This document shows positions 48,866-57,514 of a stretch of DNA of 64,000 nt, one piece after another. Under the pieces are notes generated by a model that did not search any database, had not been told where the DNA came from, and worked only from the letters and a program-made list of their open reading frames with translations. Source of the DNA: Rhodanobacter soli (GTDB taxonomy: Bacteria > Pseudomonadota > Gammaproteobacteria > Xanthomonadales > Rhodanobacteraceae); the NCBI RefSeq assembly GCF_040548735.1, contig NZ_JBEPSD010000001.1, positions 1,612,001-1,676,000 on the forward strand, written 5' to 3'. The position numbers were made by a program, and so were the translations under genes. Within the stretch, counting starts at the first letter, position 1, and each line of letters begins with the position of its first letter.

Positions 48866-49702
48866 ATGGTCCACCGTTTGCCGCCCTGGCTGTTTCTCGC
48901 CCTCCTCGTGCTCAGCGCGCCGGGTCACGCCGCGGCCTGGCGCGAACATCCGTCCTGGCAGTCGAGCTTTGCCCAAGCCGGGGTGAAGGGCACCTTGCTG
49001 GTCTACGACGAGAAGGCCGATGTCTGGCATGTGTCCGACGCCGCACGCGCCCGCCAGGCCTTTCTTCCGGCATCCACCTTCAAGCTGTTCAACGCACTGG
49101 TGGCGCTGGACAGCGGCGCGGTCAAGGACGAGTTCGAAGTGATCCGCTGGGATGGCAAGGTACGCGGATTGAAGGACGCGCCCGTCGTCGAATGGAACCG
49201 CGACAACAGCCTGGCCAGCGGCATGCGCTATTCGACCGTCTGGTTCTATCAGGAAGTCGCGCGCCGTGCCGGCGAGCGGCGCATGCAGCAATGGATCGAC
49301 CGGGCCGGCTACGGCAATCGCGATATCAGCGGCGGCATCGACACGTTCTGGCTGCGCGGCGCGCTGCGCATCTCGGCCGAACAGCAGATCGATTTCCTGC
49401 GCCGCCTGGCCGACGACAGGCTGCCGTTCTCGCCACGTGCGCAGGAAATCGTGCGCCGCATCAGCATCACCGAATCGGCGCCCGCCTATGTACTGCATGC
49501 GAAGACCGGCTGGGGCACGCATGCCGCGCAGAACAGCGCGAACGACGATCTGGGCTGGTATGTCGGCTGGGTCGAGCACGCAGGGCGCCGCTGGTTCTTC
49601 GCGATGAACATCGACCTGCCTGCCCCGGGCGACGCGGCCAAGCGGGTGCCGCTGGCGAAGCAGCTATTGGCGCAACTGGGCGCCTTGCCGCAAGGCAGCT
49701 AG
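48866..49702 (+). CDS. Class D beta-lactamase (OXA family)
   Basis: A periplasmic serine beta-lactamase of 278 residues. The signal peptide is cleaved near residue 22. S70-T-F-K73 supplies the nucleophile and the lysine that is usually carbamylated. YSTVWFYQ gives the SxV motif, and AGYGNRDI, FWLRGALRIS and AKTGWG give the YGN, WxxG and KTG motifs. All active-site motifs are intact, so it should be functional. AAGGAGA precedes the ATG by about 5 nt. No mobile element, integron site or regulator is adjacent, so it appears to be a resident chromosomal gene. The spectrum cannot be judged from sequence alone. Confidence 0.93.
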   Translation: MVHRLPPWLFLALLVLSAPGHAAAWREHPSWQSSFAQAGVKGTLLVYDEKADVWHVSDAARARQAFLPASTFKLFNALVALDSGAVKDEFEVIRWDGKVRGLKDAPVVEWNRDNSLASGMRYSTVWFYQEVARRAGERRMQQWIDRAGYGNRDISGGIDTFWLRGALRISAEQQIDFLRRLADDRLPFSPRAQEIVRRISITESAPAYVLHAKTGWGTHAAQNSANDDLGWYVGWVEHAGRRWFFAMNIDLPAPGDAAKRVPLAKQLLAQLGALPQGS

Positions 49703-49706
49703 AAAC

Positions 49707-51083
49707 TCACCCGTCGTGCTGGCCGAGCAGTGCCAGCAGCGCTGCGCGCGGCAGCTTGCCGGTTTCGTTGCGCGGCAACGCCTCGACCAGCTTCAACGGG
49801 CGCGGCAGGAACAGCGGGTCGATCGCGCGGCGCAGCGCGTCGACTATCGTGTGTCCATCCAGCCCCGGCGCCACCGCCAGCGCGGCAATGCGGTGCACGC
49901 CGAGCGCGTCGCCGTCGTCGAGCTGGAACACCACGCCGTCCTGTACGCCCGGTATGGCCAGCAGGCGCCGGCTGAGATCGCCCAGCGAGGCGCGCTTGCC
50001 GGCGATTTCCAGCATGTCCGCATGGCGGCCGCGCAGGCGGAAACAGCGACCGCCGTGGGACAGGCTGACGATGTCGGCCAGGGTGACCGGCGCGTCCAGT
50101 TGCGGCGCTTCCACCGCGGTGCCGTCCGGCTGCGGGTGCAGGCTCACCGCCTCGTACAGTGACCAGTCCTCGTCCATCGCGGGACGGCGGCTGGCGAACA
50201 CGCAGGTCTCGGTGGAACCGAACACTTCCAGCAGCGGCGCGCCGAAGCGCTGCTCGGCAGCCCGGGCCAGTTCGACCGGCAAGGGCGCGGTGGCCGACAG
50301 CATCGCCGCGACCGACGGCAACGCGATGCCCGACTCGACCAGGGCGCGCAGGTGCACCGGCGTGGTCACCAGCACCCGCGGCGCCGGCACCTCGGCCAGC
50401 GCGGCGGCCACGTCGGCCGGGAAGAACGGCCGCCCGGCATGCACGCCGGCCCCGCCCAGCAGCGGCAGCAGCACCGACATCTCCATGCCGTACATGTGCT
50501 GCGGCGGCACCGTGGCGACGATCTCGAAGCGCGGCCCGACCACCGCGCGCAGCATCGCCAGGTTGCCGGCGTTGCTGGCGTGGAAGCTGCCCCAGGTCTT
50601 CAGGTTCGCGCTGGGCGTGCCGGTGGAACCGGAGGTATAGCCGATCGCCACCACCTGCCCGGCCGGAATCGATGGCCATGCCGCATCGAGTTCAAGCGGC
50701 GGTGCGGCATCCAGCGACGGCAGCTGCCGGTAGCCGCACGGCGCGGGATCGAGCGCCTGCTCGCCCAGCGCGTAGCAGCCCGGGTGCGCCGCCATCACTT
50801 CGTCCACAGCCTGCGGCGCGCGCGACGACGGCAACAGGTTGGTCTGGCCGCGCAACGCGATCGCGCAGAACGCGACCAGGAACGCATAGCGGTCCTCGCA
50901 CAGATTGACCGCGGCGGGAGCAGCGGGCAAACCGGCGGCCACCGCCTGCACCTGCGCCAGGAAGCGAGCCGCGTTCACCGGCTCGCCGTGGCGCCAGGCC
51001 ACGATCCGTGCGGGGTCGGCCGCGTCCAGCAACGGCAGTCGCGGCGGCGCCTCACGCTGGTAGGTGTCGTAAACGATGGCCAA
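49707..51083 (-). CDS. AMP-dependent acyl/aryl ligase
   Basis: A 458-residue adenylate-forming enzyme. The P-loop is IGYTSGSTGTPS, with VFGSTET further on. GRHADMLEIAGKRASL is in the hinge region and the catalytic lysine is in NETGKLPR. The N-terminus is shorter than in acyl-CoA synthetases. The start is a TTG at 51083 with GGAGA 8 nt upstream. Homologs of similar size activate aryl or fatty acids in xanthomonadin/aryl-polyene clusters (XanA2-like), but no other gene of such a cluster is present here. The substrate is therefore open. Confidence 0.8.
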   Translation of the reverse strand: MAIVYDTYQREAPPRLPLLDAADPARIVAWRHGEPVNAARFLAQVQAVAAGLPAAPAAVNLCEDRYAFLVAFCAIALRGQTNLLPSSRAPQAVDEVMAAHPGCYALGEQALDPAPCGYRQLPSLDAAPPLELDAAWPSIPAGQVVAIGYTSGSTGTPSANLKTWGSFHASNAGNLAMLRAVVGPRFEIVATVPPQHMYGMEMSVLLPLLGGAGVHAGRPFFPADVAAALAEVPAPRVLVTTPVHLRALVESGIALPSVAAMLSATAPLPVELARAAEQRFGAPLLEVFGSTETCVFASRRPAMDEDWSLYEAVSLHPQPDGTAVEAPQLDAPVTLADIVSLSHGGRCFRLRGRHADMLEIAGKRASLGDLSRRLLAIPGVQDGVVFQLDDGDALGVHRIAALAVAPGLDGHTIVDALRRAIDPLFLPRPLKLVEALPRNETGKLPRAALLALLGQHDG

Positions 51084-51219
51084 GCCGCAGTCTCCCTGAT
51101 CTTCGATTCGTCATGCCCTCGCAGGATCGCGCCGCACCATGAACGGCGGCGTGAATGACGGCAGTTGGCATCCCGCGGCGGTTCAGCTGGCGCATGAGCC
51201 GGCGCGCTCCCCCGGACGC
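51084..51219. other. Gap between tsaC and the AMP-ligase gene
   Basis: 136 nt on the minus-strand path from tsaC to the ligase gene. Apart from the GGAGA ribosome site just before the TTG at 51083, I see no feature. Confidence 0.4.
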
Positions 51220-51792
51220 TCAGGCGCGAATGATAGCGCCCGACAGCGCGTCGCGGATCATCGTGGGACTGGACTGGCCCCCCAAGGGAGCGTCCAGCAG
51301 GCCGTCCAGCGCATCGCCGAAGTACTCCGCCACGGTCGGCGCCGCCCGCGCCGGCGGTCGGCCGTGCGGGTTTGCGCTGGTCGACACCAGCGCGCCGCCG
51401 AACGCCCGGCACAACGCGGCGGCGGGTTCGTGCGCGGTGACCCGCAGCGCGACGCCGGCGTGTGCGCCGGCAACCCACGACGGCACGTCAGCCGAGCGCG
51501 GAAAGATCCAGGTATGCGGACCGGGCCAGCTCGCACGCACCTGCAGCAGCACCTCGCCCGGCACCGCGGCCAGCTCGATGTAGCGTTCGACCTGGGCGAA
51601 GTCCGCGGCGATCAGCAGCACGCCCTGGGTGGCCGGGCGCTGCTTCAACGCGAACAGCCGCTCGAACGCAGCCTGATCATGCGGATCGCAGCCGAGGCCG
51701 AACACCGCCTCGGTGGGATAGGCCAGCACGCCGCCGCCACGCAGCAGCGCGGCAGCGGCGTCGAGTTCGGCGAGGGTGAAGCGCTGCAGCAC
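51220..51792 (-). CDS. tsaC: Threonylcarbamoyl-AMP synthase
   Basis: Makes threonylcarbamoyl-AMP from threonine, bicarbonate and ATP for the t6A37 tRNA modification. It has 190 residues, the length of TsaC rather than the longer Sua5. AYPTEAVFGLGCDP and RPATQGVLLIA form the ligand pocket, and ALVSTSANPHGRPP is the conserved SxN region. The start is a GTG that directly abuts the topA stop (TGA-GTG), so translation is likely coupled to topA. Confidence 0.93.
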   Translation of the reverse strand: MLQRFTLAELDAAAALLRGGGVLAYPTEAVFGLGCDPHDQAAFERLFALKQRPATQGVLLIAADFAQVERYIELAAVPGEVLLQVRASWPGPHTWIFPRSADVPSWVAGAHAGVALRVTAHEPAAALCRAFGGALVSTSANPHGRPPARAAPTVAEYFGDALDGLLDAPLGGQSSPTMIRDALSGAIIRA

Positions 51793-54294
51793 TCAGGCCC
51801 CGGCCTTGCTGCTCGCGGGCTTCTTTGCAGCCGCCTTCTTCGCGGCGGCCTTCTTTGCCGCCGTCTTCTTCGCCGTGGTCTTTTTCGTTGCGGTCTTCTT
51901 GCCGGCAGCCTTCTTCGCCGCCGTCTTTTTTGCCGGCGCCGCCTTCTTCACGGCCGCCTTCTTGGTCGCACCCTTCTTGCCGAAGCGGCCCGGCTTGCGT
52001 GCCGGCGCGGCCGCCAGCAGTTCCAGGCACTGCGCCTCGGTCAGCTCCTTCGGCTCCTGCTCCTTCGGGATGCGCGCGTTCTTCTCGCCGTCGGTGATGT
52101 ACGCGCCATAGCGGCCGTTGAGTACCTGCACGCCGTTGCCGAAGTCGAGGATCAGCCGGTTCGCCAGCATCTCGAGTTTTTCCTGCACGATCTGCAGGGC
52201 GCGCGGCAGCTCGATCGTGTATGGGTCGTCCTCGGGCTTCAGCGAGGCATAGGTGCTGCCCTGCTTCACGAACGGACCGAAGCGGCCGATCGCCACGCTG
52301 ACCTCGTCGCCGTTCGGCGCGGTGCCCAGCTGGCGCGGCAGCTTGAACAGCTCCAGTGCCTCGGCCAGGGTGATCGTGTGCATGCTCTGACCGGGGCGCA
52401 ACGAGGCAAAGGTCGGCTTTTCCTCGTCGTCCTTGGTGCCGATCGCCGCGTACGGCCCGAACCGGCCCAGGCGCACCGAAACCGGCTTGCCGGTCTTCGG
52501 GTCGCTGCCGAGTTCGCGCGCGCCGGTCGCCTCGCTGCGGTCGACCGACTCGGTCTTCTCGTCCACCTGCTGCTTGAACGGCAGCCAGAAGCGCTCCATC
52601 AGCGGCACCCAGGCTTCCTCGCCGCGGCTGACCGCGTCCAGCTCGTCCTCCATCTTCGCAGTGAAGTCGTAGTCGACGTACCGGGTGAAGTGCTGGGTGA
52701 GGAACTTGCTGACCGCGCGGCCGACGTCGCTGGGCTTGAAGCGGCGGTTGTCGAGGAACACGTACTCGCGGTTCTGCAGCACCTGGATGATGCTGGCGTA
52801 GGTCGACGGGCGGCCGATGCCGTGTTCTTCCAGCGCCTTGACCAGGCTCGCCTCGGAATAGCGCGGCGGCGGTTCGGTGAAGTGCTGGTCGGCCACGATC
52901 TCGTGCAGCGGCACCTGCTCGTCCACCGCCAGCCGCGGCAGGCGGCGGCCTTCGTCGTCGTCCTCGGCATTCTTCTGGTCGCGGCCTTCTTCATAGACGG
53001 CGAGGAAGCCCGGATCGACCACGGTGGTGCCGCTGGCGCGGAACGCGGCATCGCCGCCGGCCACGCCGCGCACGGCGAATTCCACGGTGACGGTATTCAG
53101 AGTGGCGTGGATCATCTGGCAGGCGACGGTGCGCTTCCAGATCAGCTCGTACAGCTTGCGCTGGTCGTCGTTGAGAAAGGCCGCCACCGATTTCGGCGTG
53201 TGCATCGCCGAGGTCGGGCGGATCGCCTCATGCGCTTCCTGCGCGTTCTTCGACTTGGTCTTGTACACCTGCGGCGCGTCCGGCAGCGCCTTGGCACCGA
53301 AGTCGCGGGCGATCAGCTGGCGCAGCTCGGCCATGGCATCGTCGCCGAGCATGGTGGAGTCGGTACGCATGTAGGTGATCAGGCCGACGTTGCCCTCGCT
53401 GCCCAGTGCGACGCCTTCATACAGGCCCTGCGCCACCTTCATCGTGCGGCTGGTGGTGAAGCCGAGCTTGCGCGCGGCCTCCTGCTGCAGGGTGGAGGTG
53501 GTGAACGGCGCGGCCGGGCGGCGCTTGCGTTCCTTCGAGCTGACCTCGCTGACCGTGAGGCGGCCGCGCGCGGCCTGCTTCAAGGCGTCGCGGGCGGCCC
53601 GCGCGCCGGCCTCGTCGGTAAGGTCGAACTGCTCGAACTTCTTGCCGTTGAGCTTGGAGAGGCGTGCCGTGAAGTCGCCTTCGGCGTGCTTGAGCTGCGC
53701 CTCGATGGTCCAGTACTCGCGTGCCTTGAACGCCTCGATCTCGTCCTCGCGTTCGACGATCATGCGCAGCGCCGGCGATTGCACGCGGCCGGCCGAGAGG
53801 CCGCGCTGAACCTTGCGCCACAGCACCGGCGACAGGTTGAAGCCGACCAAGTAGTCCAGCGCGCGACGGGCCTGCTGCGCGTCGACCAGGTCGTGCGACA
53901 GCTGGCGCGGCGCGGCCACTGCGGCCTTGATCGCTTTCGGCGTGATCTCGGAGAACACCACCCGGTGCATCTGCTTGCCCTTGGTCAGGCCGCGCTCCTT
54001 CAGGATCTCGCTGATGTGCCAGCTGATCGCCTCACCTTCGCGATCCAAGTCGGTCGCCAGATAGATGTCGTCGGCCAGCTTGGCCGCCTTGGCGATCGCA
54101 TCGACGTGCTTCTCGTTGCGCTCGATGACCTCGTAGGCCATGGCGAAACCGTGTTCGGTATCGACCGCGCCCTCCTTCGGCTTCAGGTCGCGCACGTGAC
54201 CGTAGGAGGCGAGGACCTGGAAGTCCTTGCCGAGGTATTTGTTGATCGTCTTGGCCTTGGCCGGTGACTCGACGATGAGCAGGTTTTTTGCCAT
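51793..54294 (-). CDS. topA: DNA topoisomerase I
   Basis: Type IA topoisomerase relaxing negative supercoils. The start MAKNLLIVESPAKAKT at 54294 gives 833 residues. The Toprim domain is at the N-terminus, and the active tyrosine Y308 is in ITYMRTDST. The C-terminal half has repeats around RFGPYAAIG, RFGPFVKQG and RYGAYITDG. The last 70 or so residues are a Lys/Ala-rich tail (KKAAxKK units) with no CxxC zinc fingers, unlike the E. coli enzyme. An AT-rich promoter precedes it. Confidence 0.95.
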   Translation of the reverse strand: MAKNLLIVESPAKAKTINKYLGKDFQVLASYGHVRDLKPKEGAVDTEHGFAMAYEVIERNEKHVDAIAKAAKLADDIYLATDLDREGEAISWHISEILKERGLTKGKQMHRVVFSEITPKAIKAAVAAPRQLSHDLVDAQQARRALDYLVGFNLSPVLWRKVQRGLSAGRVQSPALRMIVEREDEIEAFKAREYWTIEAQLKHAEGDFTARLSKLNGKKFEQFDLTDEAGARAARDALKQAARGRLTVSEVSSKERKRRPAAPFTTSTLQQEAARKLGFTTSRTMKVAQGLYEGVALGSEGNVGLITYMRTDSTMLGDDAMAELRQLIARDFGAKALPDAPQVYKTKSKNAQEAHEAIRPTSAMHTPKSVAAFLNDDQRKLYELIWKRTVACQMIHATLNTVTVEFAVRGVAGGDAAFRASGTTVVDPGFLAVYEEGRDQKNAEDDDEGRRLPRLAVDEQVPLHEIVADQHFTEPPPRYSEASLVKALEEHGIGRPSTYASIIQVLQNREYVFLDNRRFKPSDVGRAVSKFLTQHFTRYVDYDFTAKMEDELDAVSRGEEAWVPLMERFWLPFKQQVDEKTESVDRSEATGARELGSDPKTGKPVSVRLGRFGPYAAIGTKDDEEKPTFASLRPGQSMHTITLAEALELFKLPRQLGTAPNGDEVSVAIGRFGPFVKQGSTYASLKPEDDPYTIELPRALQIVQEKLEMLANRLILDFGNGVQVLNGRYGAYITDGEKNARIPKEQEPKELTEAQCLELLAAAPARKPGRFGKKGATKKAAVKKAAPAKKTAAKKAAGKKTATKKTTAKKTAAKKAAAKKAAAKKPASSKAGA

Positions 54295-54341
54295 GAAGCT
54301 GGATATCCGAAAGTGAATCACCGGCGCTTCCGTGCCGGGCA

Positions 54342-54370
54342 TATATATAGTTGAAACCACGCCGCGCCAA
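54342..54370 (-). promoter_or_regulatory. topA promoter
   Basis: On the minus strand TTGGCG (54370-54365), a 17-nt spacer and TATATA (54347-54342) lie about 48 nt before the topA start. The alternating TA run stands out in this GC-rich sequence. An easily melted -10 fits a promoter that responds to supercoiling, but that is inference. Confidence 0.5.
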
Positions 54371-54415
54371 CGACTGTCAAGCCCGGCTACGCTGCAGACA
54401 CCGCCCCGCAGCGGC

Positions 54416-55591
54416 TCAATCGTCGGGCAATCGCTGGTAGCGGTTGCCCGGCAGAGGTTCCACCCTGGCCTCCAGTTCCAGCATCAGCAGCATCGCGGAA
54501 AGGGCGGCAGCCGACTGCCCGGTACGTTGCACAAGTTCGTCCAACGTCGTTGGTGCATGGCCAAGTTCGGCCAAAAGTCGCCGGTATTCGGAATCGCCCC
54601 ACTCTCCGGAATGCGCGCAGGCCAGATCGGCGCCACCCTCGGCCTGCGCCGGCCCGAGCGTCTCGCCACCGACTGCATCCAGCCGGGCAGCCAGTTCGCC
54701 ACCAAGCATGCGCGCTGCCGGCGTCAATGTCTCGACAATCTCCGTCGCGGTCTCGACCAGCCGGGCGCCGTCGCGGATCAATCGGTGGCAGCCGCGAGCC
54801 AGCGGGTTGTGGATGGAGCCGGGCAGGGCGAACACCTCGCGGCCCTGTTCGGCGGCCAGCCGGGCGGTGATCAGCGAGCCGGAACGCAAGCCCGCCTCGA
54901 TCACCAGGGTACCCAGCGCCAGACCGGAGATGATCCGGTTGCGGCGCGGAAAGTGGTCCGGGCGGGCGGGCGTACCGGGCGGAAACTCGCTGACCAGCAC
55001 GCCGTGCGCGGCGATCCGCCGGGCCAGCGCATGATGCTTGCGCGGATACACCCGATCCGCCCCGGTGCCGACCACCGCGAGAGTTCTCGCGCCGGCGTCC
55101 AGCGCGGCCGTGTGGGCAGCGCCGTCGATGCCGTCGGCCATGCCGCTGGTGATCGCGAAACCGGCATCGGCCAGAGCCAGGGCAAATGCCCGGGCATGCG
55201 CGAGGCCTGCCGCGCTGGCGCCGCGCGCACCCACGATCGCCACCTGCGGATACAGCAGCAGGCTGGCGTCGCCGACCACGAACAGCACGGCCGGCGGCTG
55301 CGGGATGTTTTCCAGCTGCGGCGGGAAATCCGCCTCGGTAGAGCGCAGCAGCCGGTGCCCGGGTTCGGCCAGCCAGGCCAGATCGGCGGCCAGCTGCACC
55401 TCGTCGGGCCGGGCCAGCCAGGCCTGGGCCAACTCGCCGAGCGGGGCGGCGTGGCGGCGCAGTTGCGCCAGCGCCACCCGGATATCGCCACCGACTGCAT
55501 CCAGCCGCTCGCGCAGGCCGCCCGGGCCGAGGCCGGGCGTGCGCAAGGCGATCAGCCACGCGCGCAATTCATCCAGATCGTCCATGAGCAT
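54416..55591 (-). CDS. dprA: DNA processing protein DprA
   Basis: Loads RecA on incoming single-stranded DNA during transformation. It has 391 residues. The Rossmann-like DprA/Smf fold contains VAIVGARGASAAG, GMADGIDGAAH and PRRNRIISGLA. A C-terminal winged-helix-like domain (about 325-385: TTLDELVQRTGQSAAALSAML) is present. A second ATG two codons downstream could be the start, and no clear ribosome site distinguishes them. It lies downstream of the LysM gene, as is common in gammaproteobacteria. Confidence 0.95.
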   Translation of the reverse strand: MLMDDLDELRAWLIALRTPGLGPGGLRERLDAVGGDIRVALAQLRRHAAPLGELAQAWLARPDEVQLAADLAWLAEPGHRLLRSTEADFPPQLENIPQPPAVLFVVGDASLLLYPQVAIVGARGASAAGLAHARAFALALADAGFAITSGMADGIDGAAHTAALDAGARTLAVVGTGADRVYPRKHHALARRIAAHGVLVSEFPPGTPARPDHFPRRNRIISGLALGTLVIEAGLRSGSLITARLAAEQGREVFALPGSIHNPLARGCHRLIRDGARLVETATEIVETLTPAARMLGGELAARLDAVGGETLGPAQAEGGADLACAHSGEWGDSEYRRLLAELGHAPTTLDELVQRTGQSAAALSAMLLMLELEARVEPLPGNRYQRLPDD

Positions 55592-55623
55592 GGCCGCAGT
55601 TTACGCAGCAGGCGCCCAAGGAA

Positions 55624-55647
55624 ACGGCGCGGTGGGAGCCGCGCCGT
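55624..55647. terminator. Hairpin between LysM gene and dprA
   Basis: ACGGCGCGG (55624-55632) pairs perfectly with CCGCGCCGT (55639-55647) around a 6-nt loop. On the minus strand it is followed by TTCCTT. It could partly separate dprA expression from the LysM gene. Confidence 0.5.
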
Positions 55648-55683
55648 CCTGTAGGCAGATGCCGCCGTGATGCCTGCCGGCGA

Positions 55684-56805
55684 TTATTCCGGCATGGCCA
55701 GGCGGCCGCCGACGTGCACCGGGCGCAGACCGTCCATCACCAGGCCGTAGCTGACCCGGTCGAAGGTGCGGAACACCATCACGTGGCCGACGTATTCGTC
55801 CGGCAGCTTGACCCTCTCGCCGAAGCTCCGGTTCCAGCTGTTGCTGGCCACGTCGTCGTGGATCGTCTCGCCCGGCTCGAAGATGGTGTAGGTCTGGCCG
55901 TTGTCGACGCCGTCCTTCGCACCGATCGACAGCATCACCACCTGGCGCGGACCGGCCGCGTCCATCGCGTCGGCGAAGCCGATCACCTTGGCGTTGGCCG
56001 GCACCGACTTCGGCGCATGCGGGTAGTAGTAGGCGTCGTACGGCGACTCGTCCAGCGGCATGATGCGATCGCCGCTGCGGATTTCCTGGGTGGCGTTGAG
56101 CAGCAGCAGGGTCGCCGGATCGCCCGTGCGCAGCGTCTCGGCGGTGCCGATCACGCTGACCTCGACGCCGAGGTCGTCACCCTTGCCGTAGTGGCCGTCG
56201 TTGCGGGAATCCTCGCGCCACGGCGAGCGAACCATCGCCGCGTTGCTGTCCAGATCGTGGGCGACCAGATCGGCACTGGCCGCATCGTCCTGATCGAAAC
56301 CGCGGAACACGTGACTCGGCCGCACGATCGCCCAGCGCTGGCCCGGCTCGCCCTGCAGGCCGCGCACATAGATGTTCTGGCCGACGGCGCCGCGCAGGCG
56401 CGCTTCCTCGAGGCCGACCACGTACGGCGCCGAGCTGACCTCCTCCGAGTTCATCACGCGCATGTCCTTCAGGAACATCTTCAGCTCGGACAGCGGGATC
56501 GCCGGCACCGCCTCGCCTTCGCGATGCACGCTCGGCTGCAAGCCCACGCGCGGCCCATTGATGAAGGACAGGTTGAGCACGTCGCCGGGGTAGATCAGGT
56601 GCGGGTTGCGCACTTGCGGATTGGCCTGCCAGATCTCCGGCCACAGCCACGGCTTGGACAGGAACTTGGCGGAGATGTCCCAGAGCGTGTCGCCCCGGCG
56701 CACGGTATAGCTGTCGGGATGATCGGCCCGTAGTTGCGCACCGGCCGCATAGACGGCCACGGTGACCAGCATGCCGGCCAGCAACACGATAATTTTCTTG
56801 ATCAT
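55684..56805 (-). CDS. LysM peptidoglycan-binding protein
   Basis: A 373-residue exported protein. The signal peptide is MIKKIIVLLAGMLVTVAVYA, and one LysM domain lies at about residues 34-80 (YTVRRGDTLWDISAKFL... NPHLIYPGDVLNL). The remaining 290 residues are a conserved periplasmic domain of unknown role found with LysM next to dprA and def in many gammaproteobacteria. The start at 56805 is supported by the signal peptide; the upstream open frame is not protein-like. It is divergent from def. Confidence 0.9.
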   Translation of the reverse strand: MIKKIIVLLAGMLVTVAVYAAGAQLRADHPDSYTVRRGDTLWDISAKFLSKPWLWPEIWQANPQVRNPHLIYPGDVLNLSFINGPRVGLQPSVHREGEAVPAIPLSELKMFLKDMRVMNSEEVSSAPYVVGLEEARLRGAVGQNIYVRGLQGEPGQRWAIVRPSHVFRGFDQDDAASADLVAHDLDSNAAMVRSPWREDSRNDGHYGKGDDLGVEVSVIGTAETLRTGDPATLLLLNATQEIRSGDRIMPLDESPYDAYYYPHAPKSVPANAKVIGFADAMDAAGPRQVVMLSIGAKDGVDNGQTYTIFEPGETIHDDVASNSWNRSFGERVKLPDEYVGHVMVFRTFDRVSYGLVMDGLRPVHVGGRLAMPE

Positions 56806-56993
56806 TGGTGGGAATCCCCCTTCCCCAGATGCTCGGTCGAGTGTAACCGAATGGTTAACGCGCGCAACAGGCGCGAGTTGGCAAAAATCGTCTGTACTCG
56901 GACGCTTGCCGACGTACAATGAGACACATTCTAGATGGCGCCGAGGGTGGCTTTTTACCAAATCGCCCGCACTTTCGGCGCCGAGGTGATGCC

Positions 56994-57503
56994 ATGTCCA
57001 TTCTTTCCATCCTTGAATTCCCCGACCCCCGCCTGCGCACCCGCGCCGCGCCGGTGACCGTGTTCGACGCGAAGCTGGAGCAGTTCGTCGCCGACATGTT
57101 CGAGACCATGTACGCCGCCAACGGCGTCGGCCTCGCCGCCACCCAGGTCAACGTGCACCAGCGCGTGCTGGTCGCCGACATGAGCGACGAACGCAACCAG
57201 CCGCTGGCGCTGATCAACGCGCAGATCCTGGAAAAGGACGGCTCGCAGGTCTACCAGGAAGGCTGCCTGTCGTTCCCCGGCCTGTACGCCGACGTCACCC
57301 GCGCGCTGAAGGTGAAGGTGAAGGCGCAGGACGTGACCGGCAAGGAAACCATCGTCGAGGCCGAAGGCCCGCTGGCGGTATGCATCCAGCACGAGATGGA
57401 CCACCTGGAAGGCAAGGTGTTCGTCGACTACCTGTCGCCGCTGAAGCGCAACCTGCTGCTGAAACGGCTGGAGAAGCACCGCAAGCAGGCGATCGGTGCT
57501 TGA
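56994..57503 (+). CDS. def: Peptide deformylase
   Basis: Removes the formyl group from nascent proteins. It has 169 residues. The three motifs are [15 protein letters not shown] with metal ligand C91, and QHEMDHLEG with H133, catalytic E134 and H137. The start at 56994 follows GAGGTGAT and gives the usual [16 protein letters not shown]-terminus. Its stop TGA is embedded in the sequence leading to fmt. Confidence 0.96.
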   Translation: MSILSILEFPDPRLRTRAAPVTVFDAKLEQFVADMFETMYAANGVGLAATQVNVHQRVLVADMSDERNQPLALINAQILEKDGSQVYQEGCLSFPGLYADVTRALKVKVKAQDVTGKETIVEAEGPLAVCIQHEMDHLEGKVFVDYLSPLKRNLLLKRLEKHRKQAIGA

Positions 57504-57514
57504 GCAAGGCCGGC

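Noticed and set aside
51793..51990. Tandem CTTCTT-type repeats as a microsatellite or CRISPR-like array
   Set aside because: They encode the Lys/Ala tail of topoisomerase I in frame. There are no regular spacers.
51139..54267. A 1042-codon plus-strand open frame opposite topA and tsaC
   Set aside because: Antisense shadow of two clearly identified genes.
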